A stretch of DNA of 64,000 nt from Anaerococcus vaginalis ATCC 51170 (lineage in GTDB: Bacteria > Bacillota > Clostridia > Tissierellales > Peptoniphilaceae). Shown here piece after piece: positions 25,677 through 33,191 of the stretch; positions within the stretch are counted from its first letter, which is position 1; every line of letters begins with the position of its first letter. The stretch spans positions 1,211,403 through 1,275,402 of the forward strand of contig NZ_GG700527.1 of the NCBI RefSeq assembly GCF_000163295.1, read 5' to 3'. Position numbers and translations under genes: made by a program. The notes under the pieces were generated by a model, which saw nothing but the letters and a program-made list of their open reading frames with translations, was not told where the DNA came from and ran no database searches.

Positions 25677-26307
25677 AATTAAATTTAAAAAAGAAAGTGT
25701 AATCTCAGTTATTATTTCTATCTTGTTGTTTGCCCTTGTAAATTTATTATTTTACAAAAAAATGCCAGAAACTTTGCCTACTCATTGGGGATTCAATAAC
25801 AAAATTGATGGCTATTCAAGTAAATTTACAACCCTAATAACAACTCCCTTGCTTTTGATTTTTTTAAATATTTTTTCTTGCTTTATGCTTGATAACGATC
25901 CAAAAAACAAAGACAAAAATAATTTTGTAATAACAATCGGCAAGGCAACAATTCCTTTGGTTATGCTCATAACTTTTGTAATCAGCGTTTTTTATGGGCT
26001 TGGAAAAAAGATCAATGTTATGGTAATTATTTCTATATTCGTAGGTTTTCTTTTAATTTTAATTGGAAATTATTTGCCAAAAACAAAAAGAAATTATACA
26101 GTTGGAATAAAACTTCCTTGGACTTTAAATAGTGATGAAAATTGGAACAAAACTCATAGACTAGCAGGATATTTTTTTATACTTGGAGGAATATTTTTCT
26201 TATTGACTCCCTTTATAGGAAATGAATATTTGATTTTTTTAACATTTATGATAATAGGAATAATTCCTGCGATCTATTCTTTTTATCTTTATAAAAATGG
26301 AGTGTAA
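25666..26307 (+). CDS. SdpI/YhfL-family integral membrane protein
   Basis: The 213-residue protein has an N-terminal DUF1648-like part (LPTHWGFNNKIDGYSSK) followed by the SdpI signature (KTKRNYTVGIKLPWTLNSDENWNKTHRLAGYFF). About six membrane segments are visible. In Bacillus subtilis SdpI gives immunity to the SDP toxin and sequesters the repressor SdpR at the membrane. The overlapping repressor gene here suggests a similar signal-responsive pair, but no toxin gene is nearby, so the ligand is unknown. Confidence 0.85.
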   Translation: MKNKIKFKKESVISVIISILLFALVNLLFYKKMPETLPTHWGFNNKIDGYSSKFTTLITTPLLLIFLNIFSCFMLDNDPKNKDKNNFVITIGKATIPLVMLITFVISVFYGLGKKINVMVIISIFVGFLLILIGNYLPKTKRNYTVGIKLPWTLNSDENWNKTHRLAGYFFILGGIFFLLTPFIGNEYLIFLTFMIIGIIPAIYSFYLYKNGV

Positions 26308-26333
26308 AATATAAAAATATAAGTCAAACACAA

Positions 26334-26367
26334 AAAAAGCATTGAACGTAAAAGTCCAATGCTTTTT
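26334..26367. terminator. Bidirectional terminator between sdpI-like and holin-like genes
   Basis: An 11-bp stem (AAAAAGCATTG with CAATGCTTTTT) between convergent genes. Confidence 0.8.
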
Positions 26368-26376
26368 CTAAATCTT

Positions 26377-26802
26377 TTATTTTTCTTCTTTGAATTGTTC
26401 AAGAAGTATTTTTAATTTTTTAGGAATTGGCAAATCCATAGCAAGAGCATTTTCAAGAATTGAAAGTCCCTCATTTGCAATATAAAAAAATATTATCGAA
26501 CTTCTTATCATAGCTTGGTTCTTAATCAAATTTTTATCGCAAATATTTGCAATTCCTACTATTATAAAAATCATAATTTTTTTCAAAATCCCTTTAAAAC
26601 CTATTTTTGATGATAATTTTCTCTCAAATCCCGCCCTTATAATTCCTGAAACATAATCGCAAATTACAAAAGCTGTAAGAGAGTAAATGAAAATATCCAA
26701 ATCTCCAAGAAAAAATCCTATTAAAGAGCCAAAAATAGTAAAAAAGATTTTTACTAAGTCCTTAAATTTATCCATACTTTCTCCTTTAAAAATTTTTTCC
26801 AT
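26377..26802 (-). CDS. Phage holin family protein (TcdE/Cph1-like) with two in-frame starts
   Basis: The product has three to four membrane segments with the family pattern (SLTAFVICDYVSGIIRAGFERKLSSKIGFKGILKK, quoted in parts) and a short charged tail. Two starts have good ribosome binding sites. ATG at 26802 follows AGGAGG by 10 nt and gives 141 residues. ATG at 26775 follows AAAGGAG and gives 132. The longer form adds MEKIFKGES with extra charge. The upstream site lies inside a hairpin. No endolysin or other phage gene is adjacent, so it may be a domesticated holin for lysis or export. Confidence 0.82.
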   Translation of the reverse strand: MEKIFKGESMDKFKDLVKIFFTIFGSLIGFFLGDLDIFIYSLTAFVICDYVSGIIRAGFERKLSSKIGFKGILKKIMIFIIVGIANICDKNLIKNQAMIRSSIIFFYIANEGLSILENALAMDLPIPKKLKILLEQFKEEK

Positions 26803-26843
26803 AAAAAAATCACCTCCTACTTATAAATAAGTAAAAAGGTGAT
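26803..26843 (-). promoter_or_regulatory. Hairpin with T-tract enclosing the holin ribosome binding site
   Basis: On the minus strand ATCACCT (26843-26837) can pair with AGGTGAT (26815-26809), which contains part of the SD AGGAGGTGAT. An inner stem of five pairs (ACTTA/TAAGT) supports it. Seven T follow, just before the ATG. The structure could work as a terminator for the gene upstream and as a translational block for the holin. Confidence 0.55.
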
Positions 26844-26858
26844 ATTATCCCAAAATAT

Positions 26859-27344
26859 TTAATTTTCAAAAGATTTAAGCTCAATATCTCTTTTGATTTT
26901 ATTTATTTCCTTAGATTTTTCCTTAGTAAGTTTTTTAATAAGGGTGATAAGTTTTTTTTCGGATTTTTGAATATCCAATTTCTTTTTTCTCATATCAATC
27001 CTTAATTTCATATCAGAAAGAGCATTTCTAGGTCTTGAAAATTCGCTAAGCTTATAAGGAAGATCAAGAATACTTGCAAGATTTGGATCAAAAATCAATA
27101 AGTCAGCATGAAGTTTTAATAAAACATCTTGACTTCTATCAATCGATTTATTAATTACATTATTTTTATTTGATCTTAAAAAATCTCCAACAATATTTCG
27201 TCCAACAAGACCAGTAATAGAATAATCAGACGCCTTTCCCACTCTTATACTTGCTCTTTGCAAAACTCCAAGGGCTTCTCTCGCCTCATCAAGTAATTTA
27301 TTAATTTCTTTTATTCTAGTATTTTCATAATTATAATCTTTCAT
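26859..27344 (-). CDS. Small basic coiled-coil protein of unknown function
   Basis: No family recognised. The 161-residue product is soluble, lysine-rich and helical. A C-terminal third of heptad-like charged residues (KLDIQKSEKKLITLIKKL) follows a middle with VGRNIVGDFLRSNKNN. The start at 27344 follows GGGGAGAG by 5 nt; a longer frame to 27395 overlaps the divergent promoter. Only 56 bp separate it from the holin-like gene, so cotranscription is possible with the intervening hairpin as attenuator. Confidence 0.6.
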   Translation of the reverse strand: MKDYNYENTRIKEINKLLDEAREALGVLQRASIRVGKASDYSITGLVGRNIVGDFLRSNKNNVINKSIDRSQDVLLKLHADLLIFDPNLASILDLPYKLSEFSRPRNALSDMKLRIDMRKKKLDIQKSEKKLITLIKKLTKEKSKEINKIKRDIELKSFEN

Positions 27345-27376
27345 AAATCTCTCCCCAAATTTTTCTCTTATTATAT

Positions 27377-27413
27377 TATACCCAAAAGTGAGCAAAATAA
27401 CTTTTTGGGTATA
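27377..27413. promoter_or_regulatory. Divergent promoter palindrome with two TTTGGGTATA elements
   Basis: TATACCCAAAAGT (27377-27389) and ACTTTTTGGGTATA (27400-27413) form an inverted repeat between two divergent genes. Each arm ends in TATA(A/G) about 30 nt before a start codon, the position of a -10 element. Neither has a recognisable -35. Confidence 0.5.
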
Positions 27414-27443
27414 GTAATAATAATTAAAATAAAAGGAGATTTT

Positions 27444-27998
27444 ATGGCTTTAATAATTTTATTTAATGCTAACGATATAGAAAAAGAAAAATTAAGAATT
27501 TTATGCAATAAAGAAAATGTAAAATTAAAAATAATTGGCATGGAAAATGTTGACCAAAAAGTTGGCTATCTTGCAGAAATTGATGGATTTGAAAAAATAG
27601 AATCCAAGGGAGAATATATAAAAGATTTTGATTTTACCTTTGCGTTTTTTAAAGACTTTGGAGAAAATGATTTGTTTCCATTTATAGATAAAATGAGAGA
27701 AAACGGCATTGTGATAGAACACAAAGCAGCAATCACTCCAACAAATATAAAATGGACACTTAGATATTTACTAGAAGAAAACGACCAAGAACACAAAACA
27801 ATGCAAGTCGTAGAAGAAATAAATACCTACTTAGAAAAAGCAAGCAAAATAAAAGAAGAAAGTGGCAAAGAAAATCCAGAAATAGCAAAATCAGTAAAAG
27901 AATTAAACCACTACTTCCAAACAGCCGGCGAAAATTTCGATATAAAAATCGCAAAAGAATTTAGAGATAAAATTAAAAATTTGGTAGAAAATTTATAG
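27444..27998 (+). CDS. DUF3783-domain protein
   Basis: The 184-residue product has an N-terminal alpha/beta domain (MALIILFNANDIEKEKLRIL, then FTFAFFKDFGENDLFPFIDKMREN and IEHKAAITPTNIKWTLRYLLEE). This matches DUF3783, a small domain of unknown function in Firmicutes. A charged helical C-terminal tail follows. ATG at 27444 follows AAAGGAG by 6 nt. It is monocistronic, ended by a terminator 3 bp after the stop. Confidence 0.7.
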   Translation: MALIILFNANDIEKEKLRILCNKENVKLKIIGMENVDQKVGYLAEIDGFEKIESKGEYIKDFDFTFAFFKDFGENDLFPFIDKMRENGIVIEHKAAITPTNIKWTLRYLLEENDQEHKTMQVVEEINTYLEKASKIKEESGKENPEIAKSVKELNHYFQTAGENFDIKIAKEFRDKIKNLVENL

Positions 27999-28000
27999 GA

Positions 28001-28033
28001 AAAACTCTTAAATTAATTTATAAGAGTTTTTAA
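28001..28033 (+). terminator. Terminator of the DUF3783 gene
   Basis: A 10-bp stem (AAAACTCTTA with TAAGAGTTTT, loop of ten) followed by TTTAATTTT. Confidence 0.75.
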
Positions 28034-28118
28034 TTTTAAAAATTCAATTATTTTTATAAAAATCAAAAAATCTTTGCTGCACTCTAAAAGTGAAATATTA
28101 AAATATTTATAAATATAT

Positions 28119-28147
28119 TTGACAAAGTGTAAAAAACATGGTATTAT
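28119..28147 (+). promoter_or_regulatory. Promoter of the orphan T-box leader
   Basis: Perfect TTGACA (28119-28124), 17-nt spacer, TATTAT (28142-28147). The predicted start near 28154 matches the 5' end of the T-box structure. Confidence 0.8.
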
Positions 28148-28153
28148 CTTATC

Positions 28154-28376
28154 AATACGAAGAAGAGTTTAGTAAATTAAAAAATATTAATCCCAGAGAG
28201 GTTTCGTTTGCTGAAAGAAACTATGATATTTTTAATTGAATAGAGGCTTGGAGTTGGAAGTATAATACATAAGCTTCCCGTTGACTGCGTTTTAGTCTTA
28301 CTAATGAGGCAAAATTTATTTTGCGAATTAGGGTGGCAACACGTTTATATCGTCCCTTTATCGGGGCGTTTTTTTT
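28154..28376 (+). promoter_or_regulatory. T-box riboswitch leader without a downstream gene
   Basis: All T-box parts are visible. Stem I has the AGTA/GAA specifier-loop signature (28171-28174 and 28238-28240), a long helix 28175-28187 with 28226-28237, the AGAGAG bulge, and a GTTTC/GAAAC apical stem with GCTGAAA loop. Stem III is GGAAG/CTTCC. In the antiterminator, AGGG and ACG pair with CGT and CCCT around the 7-nt bulge TGGCAAC (28334-28340). The competing terminator CGTCCC/GGGGCG ends in eight T. The specifier triplet is probably AGA (Arg) or GAG (Glu) at 28242-28245. No coding gene follows on this strand before the opposite gene's end. Confidence 0.9.
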
Positions 28377-28485
28377 ATAGAAAAATATTAAATTTTTTTT
28401 AAAAAAAAATTCAATCGACTACAGATTACATAAATAAATATAAACTGTTATAAACGCTTAATTTACCTAAAATATATATAAATAA
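28377..28485. other. Gene-free stretch behind the T-box terminator
   Basis: About 110 bp of AT-rich DNA with no start codon plus ribosome binding site on the plus strand. No aminoacyl-tRNA synthetase, transporter or remnant of one is visible. Confidence 0.6.
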
Positions 28486-28525
28486 AAAATAAAACTACCA
28501 GTTTTTTTGCTGGTAGTTTTATTTT
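28486..28525. terminator. Strong terminator at the end of the CAP-domain surface protein gene
   Basis: A 16-bp perfect stem (AAAATAAAACTACCAG with its complement, 8-nt loop). It overlaps the last codons of the minus-strand gene and would also stop plus-strand read-through from the T-box. Confidence 0.88.
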
Positions 28526-31500
28526 TTCAATTTTTTATTTCTTTTTCTTAATAAAGCATACAATAATCCGCTTAGTGAGCTTGTTAGAATTATGGATATT
28601 TTATTTCCCACTCCTGTTTTTGGATTATTTGTTGATGGACTTTCGATTTTTATTTTGCTTTGATTATCCTTTGTTTTTATTTTTTGTTTAGGTCTTTGTA
28701 CTTTTTCTTTGGTTTCTTTTAATTCTTGCCAATAAGCTTTTAAATTAATATTATCTTCTAAATAAATTTCAGAATTTGGATAATAAATTTTATCTCCATT
28801 TTTCCAATACAAAAATTTAAATCCTTTTTTCATTGGTTTTGGTAGTTTATATTTTGTATTTCTTTGTCCTTTTATTAATACATTTCCCAAAACTCCATTT
28901 AAATCTCCTCCATCAAGATCAAGATTTATATTTACAGCCATAAATCTCTCCAAATCTTTTTGGGCAAAATTGAAATCTGCAAGAGCCATTGCGTATCTTT
29001 TTTTAGCCTCGTCAAATTCATCTTTTAATTTATTTGTTTTTTCTTTTTGTCTATCAAGATTTTCTTTTGCCTTATCCAAAGCAATTTGAGCATTTTCTTT
29101 TGCCTTTACCTTTTTATTTATTTCTTCAATATTTTCATAACTTTGTGGATTATTTAAATCTATATTTTGAGCAATTTCAAAATCAGCCTCAGCCTTTGCT
29201 AAATTTTCATTTTTCAATTTTAAATTATTTTCGGCATCTTCTTTTGATTTTTTTAAATCTTCAAAAACTTTTTTCATAGCTTTTACTTTTCTTTTTGCCC
29301 TAGCTAGATTTTCTTTTGCCGTAGAATAACTTTCAAATTCTTGATTTTTTTGTTCTAATAATTCATTTGCTAATTTTAATTCTTCGCTAGCCTCTGCAAG
29401 AGCCTTTGCCGCTTCATCTTTTTTATCTTTTAAATCACTTATATTTTTATTTGTATTTTCTATATTATCATTTAGCTTATTAGTTTCTTCATTTAATTTA
29501 TTTATTTCTTCATTTTTAGAATTTTCTTCTGATTTTTTGTTTTCTAATTCTTTTTCTTTAGCTTTCAAATTATTTTCTAAAGTTTTTCTTTTCTCATTTA
29601 AGTTTAAAATTTGATTTTGAAGATTATTTTTTTCTTCTTCTGCTTTTGTTTTTGTATCTTCTAGTGTTTTTATTTCCTTATTTTTATCATCAAGTTCTTT
29701 ATTTGTACTAGCTAAATCATTTTCTAATTTTTTTAATTTTTCTCCGTATTCCTTATTAGAATCTATGTGATTTGCAATTTCATTATCAAGCTCATTAATT
29801 TCTGCTGTTAAATTATTTATTTCACTTTCTAAGGCTATCTTTTCTTCTTCTAATTTTTGAATTTCCTCTTTATTTGCTTCAAGTTTATTAATTCTTTCTT
29901 GATTTTCATTTTTCTTATTTTCTAGATTTTGATTTATAGCTTGTAGGTCTTCCTTTTCTTTTTCAAGCTCAGAATTTTTAGCTGCAATTTGTTTTTCTAA
30001 AGCATCAATTTCTTTTTTTAGCTGTTCAATTTTTGCCAAATCTTCTTTGCTAGGAGTTTTTATTCCATTCATTAAATTTTGAAGATTTGTGCAATAATCG
30101 TTGAATTTTTTTTCGTATTCTTCTATAGAATGAGCTTCATTATCTTTAGTATAATTTAATTGAAGAGATTGAACGTATCCAAACATTCCTGGTCTTATAG
30201 CATATCCAGATGTATTAGAATCTCCAAATTTAAATTGTCCCCACATTAAATCATCTACTAGATTTGTATAGTGTCCTACTTGTTGAAAATCTTTTGATAT
30301 TCCTGTATCTTTAAATATTTCGTCGCTGTGTAAAGCTATATAGTTTCCCATTTCTTCTCTACTTTTACAGCCTTTTTTTCTCAAATAATCAAATAAAATT
30401 TTTTCTTGATCCCACCAGCCTTGAATTGCTGCTTGTCCTTTGTCAGATCCTCCCCATGATAAATTTTCAAAAGGTGGTTTATGAATTCCTGCATGTTCGA
30501 TTTTATTAGCTGAATAATTCGCATTTGCTTGGGCAACTGCCATATCAAAATCGCTGATTTTTAGAACACTTAATTTTCTTCCATCAATTCCACCATCAGT
30601 TTGTCTTTTTTCATTAACAACTTTTAAAGCCTCAATAGCTTTTTTCATATTTTCAAGACTTCTAGAATCATCAGATGACATATTTTTATTTGCATTCAAA
30701 TACTCTTGACCAATTTCTTTAGCCCTTTGATTGTTTGGAAGTTTTGTAAATACATCAAGAGCTTTTTGTGATTTGTTTTGTTCAAAAAATCCTACAGAGC
30801 CTTTGTCCCATTGCTCTTTTGCTTTTTGTTTTTCTTCTTCGCTTACAGTCTTCAAAGAATCTTCCAATTTTTTTAGTTCTTCTTTTTTGCTGTTAAGATT
30901 TTTTTCAAGCTCTGTTTTTTCGGCAGTTTTTTCCTTAATAGAATTTTCTTTTTCAGTTTTGTTAGCATTAAGATTTTCTATATTTTTCTTTTCTTCATCT
31001 ATTGTTTTTTGTAAATTTTCATTTTCTTTGGAAAGATTTCCTATCTTAGTACCGTCTTCATTCAGCTTATTTTCTTTTTCAGTTTTGCTTTCTTCTTTTT
31101 GTGATTTTTCCTTATTTAAATCATCAAGTTTTTTGCTAAATTCTTCATTTTCTTTTTTTAGATTTTCTATATCTTTTTGAAGTTTTGACATTTTATCTTC
31201 AATAGATTTTTTATCTGATTTTGTTGCTTCAAGATTTGCTTCTATTTCTTTAAGTTCTTGCTCTTTTTCTCCTAACTTACTTTGTAAATCTTTGTAGCTT
31301 TGGCTATCTTCGCTTACTTCGCCAATAGATTTTTCTATCTTATCTATTTCGTTTGATATTTTATTTTCTTCATCTTTTATCTTGGCCAATTCTTCATTTG
31401 CTGTATCAAGCTTATTTTGCAAATTTTCTTGTTCTTTTTTAAGTGAACTTAGTTTTTCTTCTTCTTGCTTTAGACTTTCACTTTTTTCATCCAAATCTTT

Positions 31501-32097
31501 TTGAGCTTGATCTTGTTTTTCCTCTGCCTCTTTTTTCTTATTTTCGGCATCTTTTAAACTTTCTTCAGCATTTGGATTTTTTTCTTTTTCTTTTTCAAAG
31601 TCAGCATTGGCATTCTTTTCTTCTTCATCTGCCTTATCAAGATCTTCCTTTGCCTTATTTGATTTTTCTTCTTTTTCTTTTAAATCTTTTTCGGCTTTTT
31701 CTTTTTCATTTTTTACACTTTCTAAATCTTTTTCTTTTTGAGATTTATAATCTTCTACTGTTGAATCTAAATCTTCTTTTGCCTTTTTATTTTCTTCTTC
31801 CAAATTTTTATTTTCTTTTTCAAGATTTTTTTCTTCTTCTTTGGAATTTTCATAATCTTTTTGGCTTTGCTCTAGATTTTTTTCTTCTTTATCGAGATTG
31901 TCTTTTGCCTTATCGTAATTTTCTTTTGCTTGTTCGTAAGTTTTTGCCTTTGTATCTTTTTCAGTAGAAGGATTTTCGATGGTTGCAGGATCATTATAAA
32001 CGTTATCATCAGCTATAGCTTTATTTGCTCCATTAATTATAAATGTGCTTGAAAGAGCCATTATCAAAGCTATTTTTTGTATATTTTTCTTTTTCAT
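28519..32097 (-). CDS. Large coiled-coil, CAP/SCP-domain, NPKTG-anchored surface protein
   Basis: The 1192-residue protein starts with a signal peptide (MKKKNIQKIALIMALSSTFI). A long Glu/Lys heptad coiled coil covers ~50-430. A CAP/SCP-like domain spans ~480-640 (ISDFDMAVAQANANYSANKI, HAGIHKPPFENLSWGG, GWWDQEKILFDYL, VGHYTNLVD) and holds the conserved His and Glu residues. A second coiled coil covers ~660-1040. Next comes a Listeria-Bacteroides-type repeat (GFKFLYWKNGDKIYYPNSEI), and finally NPKTG, a hydrophobic stretch and KKLKK for sortase anchoring. Likely a stalk displaying the CAP domain. Long plus-strand open frames here are its shadows. Confidence 0.85.
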   Translation of the reverse strand: MKKKNIQKIALIMALSSTFIINGANKAIADDNVYNDPATIENPSTEKDTKAKTYEQAKENYDKAKDNLDKEEKNLEQSQKDYENSKEEEKNLEKENKNLEEENKKAKEDLDSTVEDYKSQKEKDLESVKNEKEKAEKDLKEKEEKSNKAKEDLDKADEEEKNANADFEKEKEKNPNAEESLKDAENKKKEAEEKQDQAQKDLDEKSESLKQEEEKLSSLKKEQENLQNKLDTANEELAKIKDEENKISNEIDKIEKSIGEVSEDSQSYKDLQSKLGEKEQELKEIEANLEATKSDKKSIEDKMSKLQKDIENLKKENEEFSKKLDDLNKEKSQKEESKTEKENKLNEDGTKIGNLSKENENLQKTIDEEKKNIENLNANKTEKENSIKEKTAEKTELEKNLNSKKEELKKLEDSLKTVSEEEKQKAKEQWDKGSVGFFEQNKSQKALDVFTKLPNNQRAKEIGQEYLNANKNMSSDDSRSLENMKKAIEALKVVNEKRQTDGGIDGRKLSVLKISDFDMAVAQANANYSANKIEHAGIHKPPFENLSWGGSDKGQAAIQGWWDQEKILFDYLRKKGCKSREEMGNYIALHSDEIFKDTGISKDFQQVGHYTNLVDDLMWGQFKFGDSNTSGYAIRPGMFGYVQSLQLNYTKDNEAHSIEEYEKKFNDYCTNLQNLMNGIKTPSKEDLAKIEQLKKEIDALEKQIAAKNSELEKEKEDLQAINQNLENKKNENQERINKLEANKEEIQKLEEEKIALESEINNLTAEINELDNEIANHIDSNKEYGEKLKKLENDLASTNKELDDKNKEIKTLEDTKTKAEEEKNNLQNQILNLNEKRKTLENNLKAKEKELENKKSEENSKNEEINKLNEETNKLNDNIENTNKNISDLKDKKDEAAKALAEASEELKLANELLEQKNQEFESYSTAKENLARAKRKVKAMKKVFEDLKKSKEDAENNLKLKNENLAKAEADFEIAQNIDLNNPQSYENIEEINKKVKAKENAQIALDKAKENLDRQKEKTNKLKDEFDEAKKRYAMALADFNFAQKDLERFMAVNINLDLDGGDLNGVLGNVLIKGQRNTKYKLPKPMKKGFKFLYWKNGDKIYYPNSEIYLEDNINLKAYWQELKETKEKVQRPKQKIKTKDNQSKIKIESPSTNNPKTGVGNKISIILTSSLSGLLYALLRKRNKKLKK

Positions 32098-32128
32098 TTT
32101 ACTTGCGATAAAATCGCAGACCTCCTTT
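32098..32128 (-). promoter_or_regulatory. Ribosome binding site separated from its start codon by a hairpin
   Basis: The SD AAAGGAGG (32128-32121) is 23 nt from the ATG. Between them TGCGAT-TTT-ATCGCA (32118-32104) forms a perfect 6-bp stem of 15 nt. Folding reduces the effective spacing to 8 nt. No alternative in-frame start codon lies between, and the signal peptide begins at the ATG. Confidence 0.75.
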
Positions 32129-32152
32129 TAAAATATTTTAATTTCTTTTATT

Positions 32153-32181
32153 ATTATATCAGATTACAGCAACAAAATAAA
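32153..32181 (-). promoter_or_regulatory. Promoter of the CAP-domain surface protein gene
   Basis: Extended -10 TGATATAAT on the minus strand (TATAAT at 32158-32153); the -35 region is a weak TTTATT. Confidence 0.5.
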
Positions 32182-32205
32182 ATATTTTGTATAAAAATAA
32201 ACTTT

Positions 32206-32853
32206 TTACAATAAATTTTTCAACAAGTCCTTGTCCAAAATATAAATTTCTCTTCCTTTTATTTTTATTATATTTTCATCTGCCATATTTGATAATTCTC
32301 TTGAAAGGGATGGTCTTGTTGTTGCTAGAAAATCTGCTAGTTCTTCTCTCGTTTGGTCTAAAATAATTTTGCCATCATTTTCTTCTATCAATAAATAATT
32401 TCCTATTTTTTGTCTTAGGGTAAATTGATTTGTTATTTGATTTTTTTGACTTAAAACAAGACATTTTTTGCTAATTAAATCTATATAATTTATCAAAAAT
32501 GATTTTGGCATAGTTTCATTAATTAAATTTCTAAATTCTTTTATCACTATTAATTTTGATTTTTTTTGAACATAGGCTGAAAAATCGTAAGGCTCTTTTA
32601 GGTAAGCATAAACTTCTCCAAAAATTGCTTTTTGATTAAATGTTTGAATTATAGATCTTTTGCCATTTGAATCGAATTTTGCGACTAGAATTGAACCTTC
32701 TATTAAAAAATATAAATCTTCTTTTATTTCGCCTTGATTAAAAATATATGAATCTTTTTCATAAATTTTTTCTTCAATTTTTATTTTTTCTTGTAAAATT
32801 TTTAAATCTTTTTCTGATAAATTTTTAAAAATTGGTATTTGTCTTAAATTCAT
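32206..32853 (-). CDS. Crp/Fnr-family transcriptional regulator
   Basis: The 215-residue protein has a cyclic-nucleotide-binding-like beta barrel (FNQGEIKEDLYFLIEGSILVAKF) and a C-terminal helix-turn-helix (TREELADFLATTRPSLSRELSNMADENII). No Cys cluster for an Fnr-type FeS centre is seen. In related anaerobes such regulators next to hcp (HcpR-like) respond to nitric oxide or reactive nitrogen. A Crp-type palindrome precedes hcp 5 kb upstream in the same orientation. The link to hcp is inferred. It is set apart from the DUF3343 operon by a terminator. Confidence 0.85.
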   Translation of the reverse strand: MNLRQIPIFKNLSEKDLKILQEKIKIEEKIYEKDSYIFNQGEIKEDLYFLIEGSILVAKFDSNGKRSIIQTFNQKAIFGEVYAYLKEPYDFSAYVQKKSKLIVIKEFRNLINETMPKSFLINYIDLISKKCLVLSQKNQITNQFTLRQKIGNYLLIEENDGKIILDQTREELADFLATTRPSLSRELSNMADENIIKIKGREIYILDKDLLKNLL

Positions 32854-32900
32854 TTTCCACCTCTACTAAAATTATATCTTTTATTAATTTTTTTCAAATT

Positions 32901-32934
32901 AAAAAGCGATGAAGTTTTTTCTTCATCGCTTTTT
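32901..32934 (-). terminator. Terminator of the double-cubane/DUF3343 operon
   Basis: A 14-bp perfect stem (AAAAAGCGATGAAG with its complement, loop of six T) located 3-36 bp after the DUF3343 stop. Confidence 0.88.
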
Positions 32935-32936
32935 GC

Positions 32937-33191
32937 TTATAAAAATTTATTTCTTTTTGTATTAAAATCTACATTTGATTCAAAAATTTCATCAATTTTT
33001 ATCTTATTTTCTTTCGCCAATGGCTCAATTTTTTCTAAATCTTCCTTATTGTATAGATAAACTGATACTCCACAAGGATGGCTAGCCTGTCTTGGTGTTG
33101 GCGCAAGGGTTGCTTTTATTTTTTCTTTTCTTAAAATTTCTAAAAGCTCTGTCGCAATCATTGCATTTTCTACTAAAATAAAATATTTCAT
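32937..33191 (-). CDS. DUF3343 (putative Se/S-carrier-like) protein
   Basis: The 84-residue protein has the family pattern MKYFILVENAMIATELLEIL, then APTPRQASHPCGVSVYLY with the conserved Cys of the proposed carrier motif. Its start overlaps the stop of the double-cubane gene by one base. Homologues are frequently linked to selenium- or sulfur-handling genes. Here it accompanies a dehydratase-activase pair, suggesting a role in sulfur or persulfide delivery (inference). Confidence 0.75.
   Translation of the reverse strand: MKYFILVENAMIATELLEILRKEKIKATLAPTPRQASHPCGVSVYLYNKEDLEKIEPLAKENKIKIDEIFESNVDFNTKRNKFL

Noticed and set aside
28241..28243. Reading TAG after the GAA as the T-box specifier, i.e. 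an amber-decoding tRNA sensor possibly linked to the corrinoid genes
   Set aside because: Known T-boxes have one or two bases between the GAA and the specifier, which gives AGA or GAG. No pyrrolysine genes or in-frame amber codons were seen.
31443..31967. Long plus-strand open frames opposite the coiled-coil protein (also 30731-31180)
   Set aside because: They arise from the biased Glu/Lys codons of the minus-strand gene, giving Phe/Leu-rich nonsense with no ribosome binding site.
32206..32853. Fnr-type oxygen sensor
   Set aside because: The characteristic N-terminal Cys cluster is absent, so the protein is only called Crp/Fnr family.
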